Shown one piece after another: positions 25,160-29,199 of a stretch of DNA of 29,199 nt (its first letter is position 1; every line of letters begins with the position of its first letter). Origin of the DNA: a virus; IMG/VR virus record IMGVR_UViG_3300044629_000050, positions 1 through 29,199 of that record; one strand, 5' to 3'. The notes beneath the pieces are model-generated. The model was not told where the DNA came from. It saw nothing but the letters and a program-made list of their open reading frames with translations, and made no database searches. The translations under genes were made by a program, and so were the position numbers.

Positions 25160-25638
25160 TAGTTAGCCCTCCATACAGCATTGCGTCCTCCTGTCCGCAG
25201 CATAGGATTGATAATCCGACGCACACTTGCAGGGATCAAGCTTACAGGAATGATGTTCTTCAGTTTGATCGAACCCACCTCTATGTCGATTACACCGCCC
25301 GTACTATCCATCAGACCATCGTTGTTCAGAACGTGGTAAGCTAGTTCGTACGTAGCATTCAACACTCGGGTGGGCGAATCAACATCATCAAACGACTTTG
25401 TTATGCCCAAACGTGGATCCCAATAAGAGCCAACCCTAGGAAAGGCCAGTGGTTGATCCTCACTTACAGCGGTTCCAATCCAGTTTAACTCATCTAATAT
25501 GCTGGTAGCAGTGACCAGAGATTGAGCTTTTAGAGTGTCGCTAGCTTCAGTCCATGCAGCAACATCCGGCTTGTTAGCAAAGTACAACTCAGCCTCTGCC
25601 ACCTCAACATACGAGTTTGTTCCTTTGATCAGCGCCAT
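25159..25638 (-). CDS. Head-tail adaptor, DnaT-like/gp6-type
   Basis: This protein has 159 residues from the ATG at 25638. I chose that start because AGGAC lies 9 bases before it; a TTG three codons upstream is less likely. The pattern GTNSYVEVAEAELYFANKPDVAAW, LKAQSLVTATSILDELNWIGTAV and QPLAFPR matches the so-called DnaT-like family. This family is widely annotated as ssDNA-binding but found in phages at the head-tail adaptor position. The C-terminus (RRIINPMLRTGGRNAVWRAN) is basic. It is placed right after the capsid gene, so an adaptor role is more likely than DNA replication. Confidence 0.7.
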   Translation of the reverse strand: MALIKGTNSYVEVAEAELYFANKPDVAAWTEASDTLKAQSLVTATSILDELNWIGTAVSEDQPLAFPRVGSYWDPRLGITKSFDDVDSPTRVLNATYELAYHVLNNDGLMDSTGGVIDIEVGSIKLKNIIPVSLIPASVRRIINPMLRTGGRNAVWRAN

Positions 25639-25653
25639 AAGTGACAAGTCCTA

Positions 25654-26853
25654 TTAGGCGTGGAATACCGGGAGAATGCCCAGGCTCAGCGCGGAACTGT
25701 ACTTGCGCTGCCACACGGACTGAACATAGGCAGGGGTGCCAGTGACCAGGCCATCAGTAGCGGCAGTAAGCGCCACTTGAACAGCGTTCTCGATAACAGC
25801 CTTGTAAGCAGCGTCGTCAGCAAACACGTTCTCGCTACCAGCCCACTTGTAACCGACCGGATGAGCGATGTAACCCCAACGATGCCAAATCGCAGTAGAA
25901 CCACCACCCTTATAGGCAGCAGCATTGCGCTGGATTTCGACGGGATCAGGCACGTTCAGTGCATTGAAGTTGATCGCGCCAGGAAGAACGATGAAGCTCG
26001 TCTTGGTACCGACCACATCAACGCCAGGACCAGTGTTCATCTTGGTGAACTCGGCAGATGCCATGCTCTGAGTAGCACGAGTCAAGATAAGACGGAACTT
26101 ACCCTGGAAGATCGTGTTGAACTCGATGCCAGCTTCGCTGACCTTATCCTGATCCACCAGATTGGCAGAACGGAGCGAGGCCATGACAGCGGGGCTGACG
26201 ACCAGATAAGCATACGACGGCTCGTAATCCTTCCAAGCCATACCCATGGCAGTCAGGAAGCCCTCAGCGCGGGCAGCACCTTGAGCAGTAGCCGAAGCAG
26301 CAATGACCGGCAGCACGTTGCCCAGATCGACGTAGAAACCATACTTCTTGTCGGTCGGGTCGTTGTCAAACGTCTGTCCACCCAGACCGTTAGAGCCTTG
26401 GGCCTTGCCAGCACCGTTCAGCAACTCAGCAATAGCGACACCCTTGCAGACTGCAAGAATGGCGTTATGCTCGTCTTGAGCACGCGTCTCAGCGAAGTCA
26501 CGACCGAACTTGGCCAGACCATCTTTCTGAGTAACAACTTGCTTCATGTTGACCTTCTCAGCACCTGCAGTCCGGACAGACTTGATGTATGTCAGGAATT
26601 CAGTGTCGGAGGTCGTCGCTGTACCAGCAGTACTGTCAGTAAGCGAGGCCAGGTTAATGGTCGGGGTAAGCGGCTTTTCCCAACGCAGTTGACCGATGAA
26701 GGTCTCAGTTTCAGTATCGATTTGCGAATTCGCCACGGTGATGCCGGTGTTGACCAGCTTCTTCGCGTTCGTATAAGCTTCATCGTAGTACGCACCAATA
26801 GCCGATTGCAGAACGGTATCAGTTGCGCCAGTTACACTCTTAGTTGCACTCAT
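25654..26853 (-). CDS. Major capsid protein
   Basis: This protein has 399 residues. It follows a scaffold gene and precedes connector genes. Typical features are ETFIGQLRWEKPLTPTINLASL in the N-terminal arm region, FGRDFAETRAQDEHNAILAVCKGVAIAELL, and a C-terminal part with FKFRLILTRA-like strands, NVPDPVEIQRNAAAYKGGGS and RWGYIAHPVGYKW, a motif I associate with phage capsid proteins. It should form the icosahedral shell in an HK97-type fold. Codon choice is strongly biased towards GCC, CTG, ACC and CGT, unlike the neighbouring minor genes, as expected for the most abundant virion protein. AAGGAA lies 6 bases before the ATG. No separate protease gene is seen in the window. Confidence 0.85.
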   Translation of the reverse strand: MSATKSVTGATDTVLQSAIGAYYDEAYTNAKKLVNTGITVANSQIDTETETFIGQLRWEKPLTPTINLASLTDSTAGTATTSDTEFLTYIKSVRTAGAEKVNMKQVVTQKDGLAKFGRDFAETRAQDEHNAILAVCKGVAIAELLNGAGKAQGSNGLGGQTFDNDPTDKKYGFYVDLGNVLPVIAASATAQGAARAEGFLTAMGMAWKDYEPSYAYLVVSPAVMASLRSANLVDQDKVSEAGIEFNTIFQGKFRLILTRATQSMASAEFTKMNTGPGVDVVGTKTSFIVLPGAINFNALNVPDPVEIQRNAAAYKGGGSTAIWHRWGYIAHPVGYKWAGSENVFADDAAYKAVIENAVQVALTAATDGLVTGTPAYVQSVWQRKYSSALSLGILPVFHA

Positions 26854-26871
26854 AAATATTTCCTTGTTGTA

Positions 26872-27591
26872 TTATCGTTGCGGCAGTCTGCCTTCAGCAG
26901 CCATTCGGATCACTTCGTCTTGTGATTTGGCGAATAGCGATGTGTCGCCAGAGCCACCATCATTCCCACCCTTGCCTTGTCCCGAACCGGAACCTCCGCC
27001 AGAGCTAGCTTTTGTTTTGAACAAGAAAGATTGATTGTCATCAGCAACATATGCAGCAATGAAGTCTTTGATAGTGACACCGCTCTTGTGTACCCATTCG
27101 CCCTTATCGTTGCGAACAAGACCTTCAGCGATTTCCTTAAAAGCCATCTCAGCTGCGCGATCGTTCTTGAAATCCAGTCCTTGTAGTGCTGCACGCACAT
27201 TCGCATCCCGAGTAAGCTCAGTATTGCGACGTTCCAATTCTGCATTCTTTGCATCCAGTTCCTTGCGCTTCACTTCAGCATCGGCAAGACGAGCCTCGTA
27301 GACCTCACGGTGTTTACCTTCGGCCTCAAGTCGCTTGATTTCAGCTTCACGTTCAGCGGCTTCTTTCTCCTTGAGCTTCTTCTCAGCAGCGTCTCGGATT
27401 TCGTAAGCCTTGTTGAGGTTATCTTTGAGGCCCTTGATCTGAGCTTCGATTCCCTCTTGAACTAGACGAGCGATCTTCTGTTCTTCTGTCTCACCCTTAA
27501 GAGCTTCCAGCCGATCCAATTCCGCTTGTTCCAGCGCAATCTCTTCGGTAGTCTTAGGAGTGCCATCTTCTTTATTCGGATTTATTGCCAT
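26872..27591 (-). CDS. Capsid scaffolding protein
   Basis: This protein has 239 residues from the ATG at 27591, which has AGGAG 10 bases upstream; a GTG 21 bases earlier would place that site inside the gene. It is highly charged, with a long heptad-like helix from about 20 to 150 (rich in E, K, A and R). A more globular part follows (DRAAEMAFKEIAEGLVRNDKGEWVHKSG). Then come a Gly/Ser-rich linker (196-215) and a C-terminal tail (SLFAKSQDEVIRMAAEGRLPQR), probably the capsid-binding end. This layout and the position just before the capsid gene are typical of scaffolds, which guide procapsid assembly and then leave or are cut. Confidence 0.8.
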   Translation of the reverse strand: MAINPNKEDGTPKTTEEIALEQAELDRLEALKGETEEQKIARLVQEGIEAQIKGLKDNLNKAYEIRDAAEKKLKEKEAAEREAEIKRLEAEGKHREVYEARLADAEVKRKELDAKNAELERRNTELTRDANVRAALQGLDFKNDRAAEMAFKEIAEGLVRNDKGEWVHKSGVTIKDFIAAYVADDNQSFLFKTKASSGGGSGSGQGKGGNDGGSGDTSLFAKSQDEVIRMAAEGRLPQR

Positions 27592-27605
27592 GATTTCAAA
27601 GCTCC

Positions 27606-27618
27606 TGGGCACAGCCCA
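27606..27618 (-). promoter_or_regulatory. Short hairpin touching the scaffold ribosome binding site
   Basis: TGGGC, a 3-base loop and GCCCA form an exact 5-bp stem, and its last base is the first base of the AGGAG site of the scaffold gene. A further AT-rich stem (AATGAG / CTCATT) lies at 27630-27646, over the stop codon of the polymerase gene. Such structures could tune scaffold translation, but this is an inference. Confidence 0.35.
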
Positions 27619-27644
27619 TTTAAAATGTTAATGAGTACAACTCA

Positions 27645-29199
27645 TTATCCAATTCCGTACCAGTAATGATTACCCTTGAAGTCGTGCGTTATCTTTACTA
27701 AGACATCGCTCTTCTTCAGAATATCACTCTCTTGTAACTTCTTACCACCGACAACAGATCGACCAGCGATAGGTATCAATCCAATGTCAATAGCTTCGTT
27801 CAGATACTTGTCATAGAGTTCCTTAGACAAGCCTCTATCACGCATTTCGTTAAGTGTGTCTAGGATAACGTTCTTATCCAGAACATTCGCATAGATTTCC
27901 CTAAGTGCATCCCTTGACTTCAATAGATCGGCAGCGTTGGCCATGAACGCGTCATGCACCGTAGCAGTAGGTATGTTGTTCTTACGTCCCCATAGATGAT
28001 ACTGCTTCACAAGTGTGGCGTCATTAGCATGGTTTCCGTTAACGGCAAAGGCTGTTCTAGCTTTGTTTACATCAGCAATGTCCCTCATGGTGTCTGTTTT
28101 GTTTCTGAACTCTTCCCACCACGTAGGGTCAGTCTTCTGTTTGATCATGAGGATGTTGGTCACCCAATCACCATTTGCATCACGATACACTAATCGCTCT
28201 TCGAACGCCTGTGTGAAATTCTGTTCAATAACCTTGCCATCAAAATTAACCCAAGGGATGTTCGTCCATTGTTTCGGCATCTTGTTCGGATACAGTACAT
28301 CGAAGCCTCCGTAGAGTGTCTCTTCGATCGCACCTAACTTGAACTTTACCTTTCCAAGTGTAGTGCCAGTACGTCTGTCCAATGGAGCTTTAACACCGTA
28401 AATGACTTCAGATAGTAAGTCTCCTGGTTTATACCAAGGGACACGCTTAAGGAATTTCTCGCTGATTGATTCACTGGCTTTTGTACCCAACAACTCTGCC
28501 ACACGCGGTGGTAGTTTGTCGCCAGCCTTGTAAGCACCGAAAAGCATCTGCCGCAGGATCTTAGCTTCGTCGAAGGACGCTTCATTCGGCTTGGCACTAG
28601 TGAGGAAGTCCTCAGCTAGTCTACCAAAGTAACGTGTGAAGTCCTTAAGAATAGGAACCTGTACAGCAAGATTTTCGCTCATGATCTCAGCAATAAGCTT
28701 GAAATCATTAGGTGTTACAACTTTATCGTATGATCGAGATAGCTTCTCGACGAACTCGTAGGTCTTCGGTTCTAGGAACCATAAGTCCTCTAAGAGGTCA
28801 TCACCAGGATCTACACCTCGGTTGAAGATATCCTTGACATCTTGTCTCAAAGCCTTTAGCTCAGATGCAGTGTCAGGATCGAATCTCTCAAAGCGCGCCG
28901 CTCTAGCAGCGATCTCATCGAGTACTTTGTCACGCTCAGATGCTTTCACAACGAGCAGACCTTCATTCTTTCCCAATGCCTTGGCCAGCTTTGTTTCCAC
29001 ATTCATAGCACCAGTGCGTTGACCTGCACCATAGAATGTGACCATGTTTTGTGCCTTACTTGCCTTCCGAAGATCCTTCTCAGTCAAACCAAGCTTCTGG
29101 TTCAACTTAATGAATCGAGGATCGTTGAAAGTAAGTGCAGCGATTTCGTCATACAACCGCTTCTTCTGATTCGTTGCGAGTACATTAGACAATTCAGCA
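27645..29199 (-). CDS. Single-subunit (T7/N4-type) RNA polymerase, C-terminal part (5' end outside window)
   Basis: The frame has no stop up to the window edge, so this is a fragment of at least 517 residues. The first possible start seen, a TTG at 29192, is probably internal. Counting from that codon, R42-K46-Y54-G55 in RKASKAQNMVTFYGAG match R627, K631, Y639 and G640 of T7 RNA polymerase motif B in identity and spacing. NHANDAT (H388, D391) matches the T7 HSQDG region, and TVHDAF (H413-D414) matches motif C, D414 being the expected metal-binding aspartate. Motif A lies upstream of the window edge. Motifs B and C are 360 residues apart against 173 in T7, so a large insertion is present. The gene precedes scaffold and capsid genes, which suggests a virion-carried enzyme as in phage N4; that is inference. 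Confidence 0.8.
   Translation of the reverse strand, partial: AELSNVLATNQKKRLYDEIAALTFNDPRFIKLNQKLGLTEKDLRKASKAQNMVTFYGAGQRTGAMNVETKLAKALGKNEGLLVVKASERDKVLDEIAARAARFERFDPDTASELKALRQDVKDIFNRGVDPGDDLLEDLWFLEPKTYEFVEKLSRSYDKVVTPNDFKLIAEIMSENLAVQVPILKDFTRYFGRLAEDFLTSAKPNEASFDEAKILRQMLFGAYKAGDKLPPRVAELLGTKASESISEKFLKRVPWYKPGDLLSEVIYGVKAPLDRRTGTTLGKVKFKLGAIEETLYGGFDVLYPNKMPKQWTNIPWVNFDGKVIEQNFTQAFEERLVYRDANGDWVTNILMIKQKTDPTWWEEFRNKTDTMRDIADVNKARTAFAVNGNHANDATLVKQYHLWGRKNNIPTATVHDAFMANAADLLKSRDALREIYANVLDKNVILDTLNEMRDRGLSKELYDKYLNEAIDIGLIPIAGRSVVGGKKLQESDILKKSDVLVKITHDFKGNHYWYGIG

Noticed and set aside
25159-25638. DnaT-like protein as a replication (ssDNA-binding) factor
   Set aside because: The family name comes from weak similarity. 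Its place between capsid and head-closure genes fits a head-tail adaptor much better.
25660-26925. Plus-strand open frame of 421 codons opposite the capsid gene
   Set aside because: Its product has no domain pattern and is an antisense shadow created by the strong codon bias of the capsid gene.
29190-29192. TTG at 29192 as the true start of the polymerase gene
   Set aside because: The frame is open beyond it to the window edge, and motif A of the polymerase would have to lie upstream. The fragment must therefore be the 3' part of a longer gene.

Overview
The window looks like the virion-structure module of a long-tailed double-stranded DNA bacteriophage (siphovirus type, free or as a prophage). 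Every gene I can support lies on the minus strand, so transcription runs from high to low coordinates. The order is the classical one: scaffold, major capsid, head-tail connectors, tail terminator, tail tube, tail assembly chaperones, a very large tape measure, distal tail proteins, a J-like tip protein, then fibre genes. The J-like tip and a peptidoglycan-hydrolase domain in the tape measure suggest a Gram-negative host. I cannot name the host, and no integrase, lysis or replication gene is in view.

Right end (27.6-29.2 kb): the C-terminal part of a single-subunit, T7/N4-type RNA polymerase is cut by the window edge. It sits directly in front of the scaffold and capsid genes, where a virion protein would be expected. 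Head region (24.4-27.6 kb): scaffold, major capsid protein, a DnaT-like head-tail adaptor, a head-closure protein and a tail terminator, tightly packed and often joined by TAATG overlaps. Tail region (15.1-24.4 kb): tail tube protein, a short unknown protein, two tail assembly chaperones separated by one in-frame stop, an HK97 gp10-like protein and a 2421-residue tape measure. The tape measure carries an embedded HEXXH metallopeptidase-like domain, a GH73-like glucosaminidase domain and three copies of an SNGEFVV repeat. A strong intrinsic terminator sits just before the tape measure gene and another just after it.

Tip region (8.7-15.1 kb): a distal-tail-like protein, a DUF2163-like minor tail protein, a 1560-residue J-like tip protein and a GNAT acetyltransferase-like protein. 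Left end (1-8.5 kb): a GC-rich, gene-poor spacer of about 260 bases, then six fibre or tip accessory genes. One of these has three perfect 27-bp tandem repeats, one is a 1661-residue fibre with carbohydrate-binding and LamG-like domains, and the last is a related fibre cut by the left edge.

Taken together, the right half builds the head and its connection to the tail. The middle builds the tail tube and its ruler, which appears to be armed to cut the cell wall. The left half builds a tip with many adhesive modules. The points most worth a second look are the polymerase placed among virion genes, the two enzymatic domains in the tape measure, the terminators that bracket it, the stop/start chaperone pair, the 27-bp repeats and the GC-rich spacer.
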